Below are positions 1-7,192 of a stretch of DNA of 64,000 nt, piece by piece. Positions within the stretch are counted from its first letter, which is position 1, and each line of letters starts with the position of its first letter. This DNA is from Flavobacterium soyangense. GTDB lineage: Bacteria; Bacteroidota; Bacteroidia; Flavobacteriales; Flavobacteriaceae. The DNA lies in assembly GCF_015277675.1 (NCBI RefSeq), contig NZ_JADHEC010000003.1, forward strand, positions 1 through 64,000, in the 5' to 3' direction. Both the position numbers and the translations under genes were made by a program. Below the pieces are notes generated by a model. That model saw nothing but the letters and a program-made list of their open reading frames with translations. It had not been told where the DNA came from and did not search any database.

Positions 1-171
1 CTAAAAACTAAATCTAAAACAAAAAAAGCGTTTTCGACAGTAGCCGCACTAGTCAGAATCCATTTAATCAGTAATCTAGATGTGTTTTGGGTAATCGAAA
101 ATAGCAGAAGAACTTATGCAAAACGACTAAAGAAAACAAAACCTCCTAATATTCAAATGCAATTCTTCTGA
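1..171 (+). CDS. 3' end of a transposase-like gene (cut by window edge)
   Basis: An open frame enters from the left edge and ends at a TGA at 169-171, leaving 56 C-terminal residues. The residues are basic and include AALVRIHLISNLD followed by RRTYAKRLKK and a final IQMQFF. This resembles the C-terminal tail of IS4-like DDE transposases of Flavobacteria, where a helix with an IHL motif follows the catalytic core. The catalytic domain lies outside the window, so the assignment rests on tail resemblance alone. I found no clear terminal inverted repeat just downstream. The alternative is another basic protein of unknown function. Confidence 0.45.
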   Translation, partial: LKTKSKTKKAFSTVAALVRIHLISNLDVFWVIENSRRTYAKRLKKTKPPNIQMQFF

Positions 172-194
172 AATATAGGGAGGTAGGTTTTTTA
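141..194 (+). terminator. Hairpin terminator of the transposase-like gene
   Basis: ACCTCCTAATAT (141-152) pairs imperfectly with ATATAGGGAGGT (173-184), and a T-rich stretch begins at 188. The stem overlaps the last codons of the transposase-like frame. Confidence 0.5.
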
Positions 195-247
195 TTTTAC
201 AAAATAATCCTAGCATTTACTAGGGTTAAAAGGAATTTATTGCCTAA

Positions 248-441
248 ATCTTAGTTTTGTCGGTCGATAGTGAAAGAATTAACAAACTAGGAATAAGTCG
301 TATTTATGACTTGAATGCCAACCAAATTACGTTCATTCAAAAAAATCATAACCTATCTTAACCCAAAAAGAAGTTTTTGAAAAATATTTGCTTACACAAG
401 CTCCTTTTAATCGACACCACGATCACTTTCGTTTTATTTAA
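248..441 (+). pseudogene. Frameshifted relic of an unidentified gene
   Basis: One frame is open from 248 to a stop at 359-361 and ends in ...FIQKNHNLS. A second frame, shifted by one base, is open from 358 to 441 and reads LTQKEVFEKYLLTQAPFNRHHDHFRFI. Joining them at about position 358 gives a plausible continuous tail, HNLS-LTQKEVFEKY. That suggests one base was lost from a formerly intact gene. A good terminator follows at once, as expected for a gene end. No upstream start codon or full domain survives and I do not recognise the family. Confidence 0.35.
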
Positions 442-458
442 CGAAAGTCTTTTTTTTA
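425..458 (+). terminator. Rho-independent terminator, plus strand
   Basis: A perfect 9-bp stem, ACTTTCGTT (425-433) and AACGAAAGT (440-448), has a 6-base loop and is followed by about eight T. It terminates rightward transcription from the gene relic and abuts the stop codon of the leftward phosphatase gene. Confidence 0.75.
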
Positions 459-1181
459 ATTTCTCCCTTTTTCACTTGGGTATAAACTCGGTAAAAGTTC
501 GCTTTGCCAGAATTCCTTCGTGTCAACATCCATAATAGTCAGCGGCCCTTTAAAAGCAGCTCCTGTATCAACATTCCAAACGTTGACCATTTTTACAGGC
601 GTGGTTTTACCAATTCTGGAAACTGGCGTGTGGCCAATGTAGATTTCTTCGTATAAAGTCAAGCGTTTTGGATACAATAAATCACTCTTTTTCATCTTTT
701 TATCCAATGCCAATGCGGTTTCCCACAGCGTTCTGTCCCAATAAAAAAGTTCTGGAAAATATTCATAAATCACACCGTTCATATTGGTAAAACCAGCGTG
801 AATAAACAAACGATTCTTTTCGTCGAGATAATAATCCTGTAACGATTTCAGGAATTTAATGTGTTTGTTGATAGTATCGCCACTGGTTTTGCCATACGCC
901 AAAACGGTCGATTCGCCGCCGTGTTTGTACCACAAAGGATTATCCTTGCTTTCATCGAGCCATTTCAATAATAATTGGTCGTGGTTGCCAAGGATAAAAA
1001 TGCAATTATGCGTTGTTTTCAATTCGATCAAATAATCAATTACTTGGGGCGATTGACTCCAACCATCAACATAATCTCCCAGAAAAATCAAGGTGTCTTT
1101 TGGGGTAACTTTGGCTCTTTCCATAATTTGGTGCAAAGCACGCAAACCACCGTGAATGTCGCCTATAACGAGTGTTCTCAT
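456..1181 (-). CDS. Metallophosphoesterase, PP1/ApaH-like serine/threonine phosphatase family
   Basis: This 241-residue cytoplasmic protein carries the calcineurin-like phosphoesterase signature in order: GDIHG (residues 7-11), GDYVDG (35-40), GNHD (65-68), a later His in FIHAG (about 128) and GHTP (183-186). These residues bind a two-metal centre that hydrolyses phosphate esters. Length and spacing fit the PP1-like bacterial phosphatases and the related ApaH diadenosine tetraphosphatases. The true substrate cannot be told from sequence. It is transcribed leftward and has no obvious operon partner, with 68 bp to the Fic gene upstream. The start is the ATG just before the first beta strand (MRTLVIGDIHG), which is standard for the family. 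Confidence 0.88.
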   Translation of the reverse strand: MRTLVIGDIHGGLRALHQIMERAKVTPKDTLIFLGDYVDGWSQSPQVIDYLIELKTTHNCIFILGNHDQLLLKWLDESKDNPLWYKHGGESTVLAYGKTSGDTINKHIKFLKSLQDYYLDEKNRLFIHAGFTNMNGVIYEYFPELFYWDRTLWETALALDKKMKKSDLLYPKRLTLYEEIYIGHTPVSRIGKTTPVKMVNVWNVDTGAAFKGPLTIMDVDTKEFWQSELLPSLYPSEKGRN

Positions 1182-1249
1182 TTCTGTTTTGTCTTAAAAT
1201 AGTTAAACTATGCACTACCCATTTTTCAGTATCTTTGTGGGTTGTCTTT

Positions 1250-2311
1250 TTATTTTGATACTATTTTCCAATATCCGGTTTTATCGCTTCCTATACGTTC
1301 TATTAAGCCTAATTTTTTAAGTTCTTGAATATGTCGTTTTATTGTTGCTACGGAATACCCTGCTTTCGCTGCTAGTTCAGCGTAATTTGAATTTGATTTT
1401 TGCTGTAATTGTTGTAAGACACTAACTTTTACAGGGTCATTTACTTCTTTTACAGGGTCATTTACTTCTTTTACAGGGTCATTTTGTGTGTTTTTAGGTT
1501 CAATGTAATGAACATGCATCTGTCGATTTTGTAAGGTGTTTTTTTCGCCAAGCATTAGGTTTCCCATAAAAAGAAGCAAAAATTCATTTGTAGCATGAAT
1601 ACCCTTTGTGTGATTTTTGTAATTGGCTCTAACCAAGGAATTGCGAAAATACCACGAATATCGCTCGAACAGTTCATTATTTACTGTAAAGCCGAATGTG
1701 CGTAAATATTTGATTAAAAATAGGGCAGTAGTTCGTGTATTTCCCTCTCCAAAAACATGAATTTGCCATAAGTACGTGATGAATTGTGCAATGTGGTCTA
1801 TCGTTTCTTGTTGGCTTAACCCTTTGTAACTAAACTGTTTTTCTTGCTCAAAATCGTATTCTAACGTAGCTTTTAAACTCTCGGCACTCCCATACAAAAC
1901 GGTTTCTCCATTTAGAACCCATTCTTGTTTAGTAATATTATAATCACGTATTTTACCTGCAAATTTGTAAATGCCCTGAAACAATCTTCGATGAATATTT
2001 AAGTATTCTACTGGTGAAAATGTAAATGTTTGTTCGCCCAACATCTCGGCAATACGTGCCGAAACTTTATCGGCTTCTTCGGTGCGGTCTTCGTTTGTTT
2101 GGGTTGGTTGTAGTTTGTAGTAACTGTCTATACGTTGTTTTACCTCTTCAATGGTAATATCGCCTTCAATGTTTTGCTTGGCAGTTTCAATAAGATAGTC
2201 AGAGGTCTTTAATCCATCAATTTGTTGCAAACCGATAGCCGTTTTCCAAACTTTTGCTTTTTCGGCTTTGTTTGGTTCACCCTGTCTTACATATTCATCA
2301 AAATTATCCAT
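1250..2311 (-). CDS. Fic family protein with C-terminal winged helix
   Basis: The protein has 353 residues. The Fic motif is HVFGEGNTRT at 185-194, with catalytic His185. Fic enzymes usually transfer AMP from ATP to a hydroxyl side chain of a target protein. The motif departs from the classic HPFxxGNGR by Asn-Thr-Arg after the Gly, a variant found in other Bacteroidota Fic proteins. Residues 36-66 (ETAKQNIEGDITIEEVKQRIDSYY region) resemble the small VbhA-like antitoxin module, so the enzyme may be self-inhibited. The C-terminus (about 308-350) looks like a winged helix-turn-helix (AELAAKAGYSVATIKRHI). Between them lies NDPVKEV repeated almost three times. It sits with a small membrane protein and an AlbA-type gene in an accessory block. 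Confidence 0.85.
   Translation of the reverse strand: MDNFDEYVRQGEPNKAEKAKVWKTAIGLQQIDGLKTSDYLIETAKQNIEGDITIEEVKQRIDSYYKLQPTQTNEDRTEEADKVSARIAEMLGEQTFTFSPVEYLNIHRRLFQGIYKFAGKIRDYNITKQEWVLNGETVLYGSAESLKATLEYDFEQEKQFSYKGLSQQETIDHIAQFITYLWQIHVFGEGNTRTTALFLIKYLRTFGFTVNNELFERYSWYFRNSLVRANYKNHTKGIHATNEFLLLFMGNLMLGEKNTLQNRQMHVHYIEPKNTQNDPVKEVNDPVKEVNDPVKVSVLQQLQQKSNSNYAELAAKAGYSVATIKRHIQELKKLGLIERIGSDKTGYWKIVSK
1431..1485 (-). repeat. 21-bp tandem repeat inside the Fic gene
   Basis: Two identical 21-bp units (1431-1451, 1452-1472), each beginning ACAGGGTCATTTACTTC, and a partial third (1473-1485) encode NDPVKEV-NDPVKEV-NDPVK in the linker before the winged helix. Because 21 is a multiple of three, copy-number change would alter linker length without breaking the frame. 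Confidence 0.9.
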
Positions 2312-2410
2312 TAGCTATTGCTTTTGTATTGTATGTAGGGTTTATGTTATGGTTTTTTTGGCGATTTTGACTAGTGTTCTCATTGTGTTTTTTTATTGTA
2401 AAGTAATAAT

Positions 2411-2890
2411 TTAAATTGTAGTTAAAGGGAGTTTTTTTAATTTTATTCCTAATATAATTCCACTTATTAAAGTTGGTATAAATCCAAAAAATAAAATCCA
2501 GAATATTGGTTTAATATAATAGTCAAACAATTCTTTTTTTAAATCATATTCATAACCATTTGGAAGTCCTTCTTTTAAAAAACCTACAGTTGAGCCAATT
2601 AAAGCACCAAAAATTAAAATTGCAAAAACCACTAATATTCCTTGAAATAAAGAGAATTTTTTATTCGAATTTTGAATTTTATATAAATTCTGTCCAATCA
2701 AATATCCAATGCAATAGAGACCAATTATTCCAATTAATAAATTTATAAAAAGACTAAAAACGAATTTGAAAAATTCCTGTAAGTCAAAGTCGATTATAGA
2801 TAAAAAGATTAAAGATGCAATAATCAAATTTATTCCAATTGTGATAAAAATTAATTTTGTTGGGGTTTTTAGTTTCATTTTATAAGTCAT
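2411..2890 (-). CDS. Small integral membrane protein of unknown function
   Basis: The 159-residue protein is very hydrophobic, with four predicted membrane segments at about residues 12-32, 40-66, 82-104 and 128-150, and a Lys-rich C-terminus. I recognise no family. A second in-frame ATG at codon 5 (MKLKTPTK) is an equally good start. It lies between the Fic and AlbA-type genes on the same strand, with about 100 bp to the former and 36 bp to the latter, so joint transcription with the AlbA-type gene is possible. The DNA is more AT-rich than that of neighbouring core genes, which fits an acquired gene. Confidence 0.6.
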   Translation of the reverse strand: MTYKMKLKTPTKLIFITIGINLIIASLIFLSIIDFDLQEFFKFVFSLFINLLIGIIGLYCIGYLIGQNLYKIQNSNKKFSLFQGILVVFAILIFGALIGSTVGFLKEGLPNGYEYDLKKELFDYYIKPIFWILFFGFIPTLISGIILGIKLKKLPLTTI

Positions 2891-2926
2891 CAGTAACTAT
2901 AAATTCACGAATAAACGTTGGTACTT

Positions 2927-4066
2927 CTACTGCACATCATACTTCATCTTCCTCAAAATCCGTAGTGCTTCTTTAAACGACAAATATACAGAAGTGAAAG
3001 GTTTCAAAAGTGATTTTGCGTCAATCAATTTTTGCTTGGCATCTTCAAATCCGTTGAGGTAACAAATCATAAATGTCGATGGCAAATTCTCTAAATCTTT
3101 CTGTTCCCGCTCGGTCAAAGAAATTCCTTTTTGAAGTTTGTTGAGCAAAGAAATGTTCGAATTATAAATATGAAACAACATTTTTCGGTTGAATTCCGGT
3201 GGTTGAAAAAGGATTTCTCGGTCAATTTTATAATAGCCATTATCGTGAAAATGAAGAGTTTGTTTTTCCAATGGATAATAGCTTGTTTTGTCATTTAAAC
3301 CTAAAGGAACGTATTCGATAATCGTAAAAGAATCTTCGTCAAAAGTTATTGTCACCACATCCTGAGCGGAATAAAACAGTTTAATTTGCTCGTTTATCAG
3401 TTCAATATCAACTCGAGATAGGAAAGTTTTGTCTCGAGATTTTTTTGGAACACCAGCCCAGCAAATGACAAATAATTCCTTGAAAACCTTGTATTTTGGC
3501 ATCATATCTTTGTGCCGAAAATTCATAAAATCAATCACGCCATCGAGTGTGTATCCAATACTATTTCTGGAATTATTTTCAATACCAATGACGGTTTCCG
3601 TATTTTGATAATTTTTCTCAATTTCCCCTTCAACGGGAACGGTATTGCTGCCACGACGAATAAAAACACCTTTGGCTGGAATCGTGTGGATTCCTTTTTT
3701 GAAATGCGACGTCTTGCTTTTGGCTTTTATAGTAACTAATCCGATAACTTTATCTTTGGGCAAATTTGGAAAAGGCACGTTTTCGTACTGAATTTTCGGT
3801 GGGTTTTCGAGATAAGCATTTACCAAATTTTGAATGTGACTATCATCAAAAAAATCGTCGCCTACAATTTCGTTATCATGATCTTCAACCCCAACAACGA
3901 TATAGGAGTTATTCGCTGGATTCGAATTGGATAAGGCACAAATATGCTTCAAAAACTTCGCTTTTCCCTCACGAGTATGCAAATTCAACTGCCGTTTTTT
4001 GTCATAAAAGCTGCTCTCATCATTGTGAGCCAAAAGGTTTTTAATTAAAAGACGTTTATTGATCAT
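2927..4066 (-). CDS. AlbA_2 (Schlafen-type) putative DNA-binding protein
   Basis: The 379-residue protein carries in its first about 150 residues the pattern of the AlbA_2/Schlafen nucleic-acid-binding domain: a FLKHICALSNSN segment, YIVVGVED, a central PPKIQYENVPF stretch and a terminal GVFIRRGSNTVPV strand. Such proteins are often predicted transcriptional regulators, and some are linked with defence. The C-terminal 220 residues are not recognised. They are rich in aromatic and charged residues and have no membrane segments. It is the first gene of the leftward accessory block. The next gene upstream, the aldo/keto reductase, ends 22 bp away on the same strand, so read-through is possible. 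Confidence 0.75.
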   Translation of the reverse strand: MINKRLLIKNLLAHNDESSFYDKKRQLNLHTREGKAKFLKHICALSNSNPANNSYIVVGVEDHDNEIVGDDFFDDSHIQNLVNAYLENPPKIQYENVPFPNLPKDKVIGLVTIKAKSKTSHFKKGIHTIPAKGVFIRRGSNTVPVEGEIEKNYQNTETVIGIENNSRNSIGYTLDGVIDFMNFRHKDMMPKYKVFKELFVICWAGVPKKSRDKTFLSRVDIELINEQIKLFYSAQDVVTITFDEDSFTIIEYVPLGLNDKTSYYPLEKQTLHFHDNGYYKIDREILFQPPEFNRKMLFHIYNSNISLLNKLQKGISLTEREQKDLENLPSTFMICYLNGFEDAKQKLIDAKSLLKPFTSVYLSFKEALRILRKMKYDVQ

Positions 4067-4087
4067 TTTTTATAAATCTGAAATCTT

Positions 4088-4981
4088 TTAAGGAATTGGA
4101 TTCCCCGCACTTTCCGTCCAAAAAGCAAACCAATCTTCTAATTCCAGATTAACTTCTGTGGCTTTCATTAAATTAGCAATTCTGTTTTTGTCGGCTGTAC
4201 CAAAAACGGGTAAAATTCCAGCCGGATGTTTCAAAATCCACGCTAGGAGCAAAACATCAATTTCGACATTGTATTTTGTTGAAAGTTTCGTTGCCAGTTT
4301 TTTAACTCGAACAGATTTTTCGTCGATTTTTTTAAAAACAGTTCCCAATGGAGACCAGCACATTGGTTTAACATTATGCGTTTGCATGTGGTCTAAACTT
4401 CCGTCGAGCATCGGTTCAAAATGGGTAGTGGAGAACTCAATTTGGTTGTAATTTACTTTCAATTTTGTCTGAATTAAATCAGTTTGGCCCGGAGTAAAGT
4501 TAGAAACGCCAAAATCCAGAATTTTACCTTCGGCTTTAAGTTTTTCAATCGCTTCGGCAATCTCGTCGACTTGCATCAGCGGACTTGGCCGGTGCAATAA
4601 AAGCAAATCCAGATAATCCGTTTTCAAATTTTTAAGCGATTGTTCTGCTGACCAAATGATGTGAGATTTCGAATAATTATAATGGTGAATTTTAGTGTTT
4701 CTATTTTCTGACGGTAATTGTATTCCACATTTCGAAATCAGTTGTATTTTTTTTCTGTCGATTTTGCTTTCGCCAAAAGCGTTGCCAAAAGCAGCTTCGG
4801 TGGTATAACCGCCATAAATATCGGCGTGATCAAATGTGGTAATTCCGGTTTCAAGACAGGAATTCATCAGTTCAATCATTTGGTTTTTGTCTAGATTTTT
4901 GCCCCAATAACCCCAAGTCATCGTGCCGGCAATTATTTTGGAAAAAGGTGTTTTTTTCATGATTTCATTTTGTTGTTTCAT
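4088..4981 (-). CDS. Aldo/keto reductase, YdhF-like
   Basis: This 297-residue NADPH-dependent oxidoreductase has a TIM barrel with the complete catalytic tetrad Asp51 and Tyr56 (FDHADIYGG), Lys84 (ISKCG) and His130 (LLLLHRPS). The C-terminal cofactor-binding region (PVFGTADKNRI) is also present. The family reduces carbonyl compounds; the physiological substrate is unknown. A second ATG at codon 8 (MKKTPFSK) may be the real start, because the first seven residues are polar and not needed for the fold. It is divergent from the MoxR gene across a 192-bp spacer. Confidence 0.88.
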   Translation of the reverse strand: MKQQNEIMKKTPFSKIIAGTMTWGYWGKNLDKNQMIELMNSCLETGITTFDHADIYGGYTTEAAFGNAFGESKIDRKKIQLISKCGIQLPSENRNTKIHHYNYSKSHIIWSAEQSLKNLKTDYLDLLLLHRPSPLMQVDEIAEAIEKLKAEGKILDFGVSNFTPGQTDLIQTKLKVNYNQIEFSTTHFEPMLDGSLDHMQTHNVKPMCWSPLGTVFKKIDEKSVRVKKLATKLSTKYNVEIDVLLLAWILKHPAGILPVFGTADKNRIANLMKATEVNLELEDWFAFWTESAGNPIP

Positions 4982-5173
4982 ATTCGAGAATCTTCAATTT
5001 TAAGGCGTATTTATAAGAAACTTTAAAATTATGAAAATACTATCACAAATCATCCTTAAAATTCAGTGTTTGTGAGAAGTTTTAACCATTTTTTAACATC
5101 GTACCTCTAAAAAAAAATTCAATTTGCACCGTCAAAAATAATGAACACAACTTATAGTAATTAAAATACGAAA

Positions 5174-6178
5174 ATGGAAGAAAATACAACGACTTTGGAT
5201 ATTAGGGCAATCAATGAAAAAATAGAAAGAGAAAGTGCTTTTATCGATTTGCTTACTATGGAAATGAATAAGGTAATCGTGGGTCAAAAACATATGATTG
5301 AGCGATTATTAATTGGACTTTTAGGACAAGGACACATTTTACTTGAAGGAGTTCCGGGATTGGCAAAAACTTTAGCGATAAACACTTTGTCGCAAGCCGT
5401 TCACGGTTCATTCAGCAGAATTCAGTTTACTCCGGATTTATTGCCTGCCGATGTTGTGGGAACAATGATTTACAATATTAAAGCGAATGAATTTTCGATA
5501 AAAAAAGGGCCTATTTTCGCTAATTTTGTTCTTGCAGATGAGATAAATCGTGCTCCTGCCAAAGTGCAATCCGCATTATTGGAAGCGATGCAGGAAAAAC
5601 AAGTTACCATTGGCGACACCACTTTTAAATTAGACAAACCGTTTTTAGTTTTAGCGACTCAAAACCCTATCGAACAAGAAGGAACTTATCCCTTGCCAGA
5701 AGCGCAAGTCGATCGTTTTATGTTGAAAACCGTAATTGATTATCCAAAAATGGAAGATGAGAGAATGGTCGTGCGTCAAAACCTAAAAGGAAATTATGAA
5801 AAAGTAAATCCAGTAGTTTCAGTAGACCAAATATTGCGTGCGCAAGAAGCGGTTCGTGAAGTTTATATGGACGAAAAAATCGAAAAATACATTCTTGATA
5901 TCATTTTTGCTACCCGTTATCCTGAAAAATATAAATTGGCTGATTTGAAACCGCTAATCAGTTTCGGAGCTTCGCCACGTGGAAGTATCAATCTTGCCAA
6001 TGCGGCAAAATGTTATGCTTTTATCAAACGTCGTGGTTATGTAATTCCGGAAGATGTTCGCGCCGTGGTTCACGATGTATTGCGTCACAGAATTGGACTT
6101 ACTTATGAGGCTGAAGCCGAAAATATTACTTCGGTTGATATTATCAACAAAATCGTAAACGAGATTGAAGTACCGTAA
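5174..6178 (+). CDS. MoxR-family AAA+ ATPase
   Basis: This 334-residue ATPase starts the Bat cluster. It has Walker A GVPGLAKT (59-66), Walker B VLADEIN (119-125), sensor 1 LATQNP (160-165) and the EAQVDRF arginine segment (177-183), followed by the small helical lid. MoxR ATPases act as chaperones that remodel VWA-domain protein complexes, which fits the DUF58 and two VWA proteins downstream. A weak -7-like element (TCAATTTG, 5119-5126) lies 48 bp before the ATG. The leader is A-rich, as usual in this phylum. Confidence 0.93.
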   Translation: MEENTTTLDIRAINEKIERESAFIDLLTMEMNKVIVGQKHMIERLLIGLLGQGHILLEGVPGLAKTLAINTLSQAVHGSFSRIQFTPDLLPADVVGTMIYNIKANEFSIKKGPIFANFVLADEINRAPAKVQSALLEAMQEKQVTIGDTTFKLDKPFLVLATQNPIEQEGTYPLPEAQVDRFMLKTVIDYPKMEDERMVVRQNLKGNYEKVNPVVSVDQILRAQEAVREVYMDEKIEKYILDIIFATRYPEKYKLADLKPLISFGASPRGSINLANAAKCYAFIKRRGYVIPEDVRAVVHDVLRHRIGLTYEAEAENITSVDIINKIVNEIEVP

Positions 6179-6180
6179 AT

Positions 6181-6280
6181 CAGTTAGTAGATAGCAGATG
6201 ATAGATGGCAGGACGGCTTGTTAAATGCGACTCTATTTCTGCAATCTGAAACCTGCAATCTGAAACCTGCAATCTGAATC
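6181..6280 (+). repeat. Inverted 7-bp repeat arrays before the DUF58 gene
   Basis: The left array (6181-6215) consists of five 7-bp units close to YAGATRG (TAGATAG, CAGATGA, TAGATGG). The right array (6239-6280) has six units, CTGCAAT and CTGAAAC alternating three times with the last altered, and ends one base before the ATG at 6282. The right array resembles the reverse complement of the left, so the pair can fold back. The spacer 6216-6238 is unrelated. Confidence 0.8.
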
Positions 6281-6281
6281 A

Positions 6282-7145
6282 ATGGAAACAAAAGACTTAC
6301 TCAAAAAAGTACGAAAAATAGAAATCAAAACCCGAAGATTGAGTGATCATATCTTTTCGGGTGAATATCATACGTCGTTCAAAGGGCGCGGAATGACTTT
6401 TAGCGAGGTGCGTCCGTATCAATATGGCGACGACATTCGTGCCATTGACTGGAATGTGACAGCCCGTTATAACGAAGCTCACGTCAAAGTCTTCGAGGAA
6501 GAACGCGAATTGACGATGATGTTGATGGTCGACATTTCGGGTTCAGAAAGTTTTGGTTCTAAAAACCAATTCAAAAAAGACATCGTGACCGAAATTGCAG
6601 CAACAATGGCATTTTCGGCAACTCAAAACAATGATAAAATTGGCTTGATTTTGTTTTCGGACCAAATCGAATTGTACATTCCACCCAAAAAAGGACGTTC
6701 ACACGTTTTGCGAATCATTCGTGAATTGATAGAATTCGAACCTAAAAGCCACAAAACAGATATTGCCCAAGCCTTAAAATTCTTGTCAAGCACTCAAAAA
6801 AAGAAAGCTATCGTGTTTGTAATTTCTGATTTCATTTCTGAAGATTACGAGCATACATTAAAAATAGCTTCGAAAAAACACGATATTACCGGCATTCGAG
6901 TCTATGACATTCGCGAAGAAAAAATGCCGAATTTGGGAATGGTTTCCATGCTTGACGCAGAAACAGGTGAAACACAATTAATTAATACAGGTTCAAAATC
7001 AGTGCGAATCAATTATGAGAAATACTATCACGAAAAAATGAAATATTTCAAGGAAACATTTAGTAAATCGGGAGCTGGAGTAGTTAATACAAGGGTTGAC
7101 GAAAGTTATGTAACAAAATTATTGGGCTATTTTAAATCCCGTTAA
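6282..7145 (+). CDS. DUF58 domain protein of the Bat cluster
   Basis: The 287-residue cytoplasmic protein has the DUF58 signature VRPYQYGDDIRAIDW (43-57) followed by NVTAR. A VWA-like domain begins with VDISGS (83-88), a MIDAS-type metal site in which DxSGS is kept. DUF58 proteins are encoded next to MoxR ATPases throughout bacteria and are thought to be their partners. Here the gene follows MoxR by 103 bp, a gap filled by 7-bp repeat arrays. The ATG at 6282 is the only start that keeps the conserved N-terminus. Confidence 0.92.
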   Translation: METKDLLKKVRKIEIKTRRLSDHIFSGEYHTSFKGRGMTFSEVRPYQYGDDIRAIDWNVTARYNEAHVKVFEEERELTMMLMVDISGSESFGSKNQFKKDIVTEIAATMAFSATQNNDKIGLILFSDQIELYIPPKKGRSHVLRIIRELIEFEPKSHKTDIAQALKFLSSTQKKKAIVFVISDFISEDYEHTLKIASKKHDITGIRVYDIREEKMPNLGMVSMLDAETGETQLINTGSKSVRINYEKYYHEKMKYFKETFSKSGAGVVNTRVDESYVTKLLGYFKSR

Positions 7146-7192
7146 ACTAAACCCGTCAGGTTTTAAACTTTGACGTGTTTAATAGAAAACAA

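Noticed and set aside
6181..6280. Possible CRISPR-like array
   Set aside because: Units are 7 bp with no unique spacers between them, and no cas genes are present in the window.
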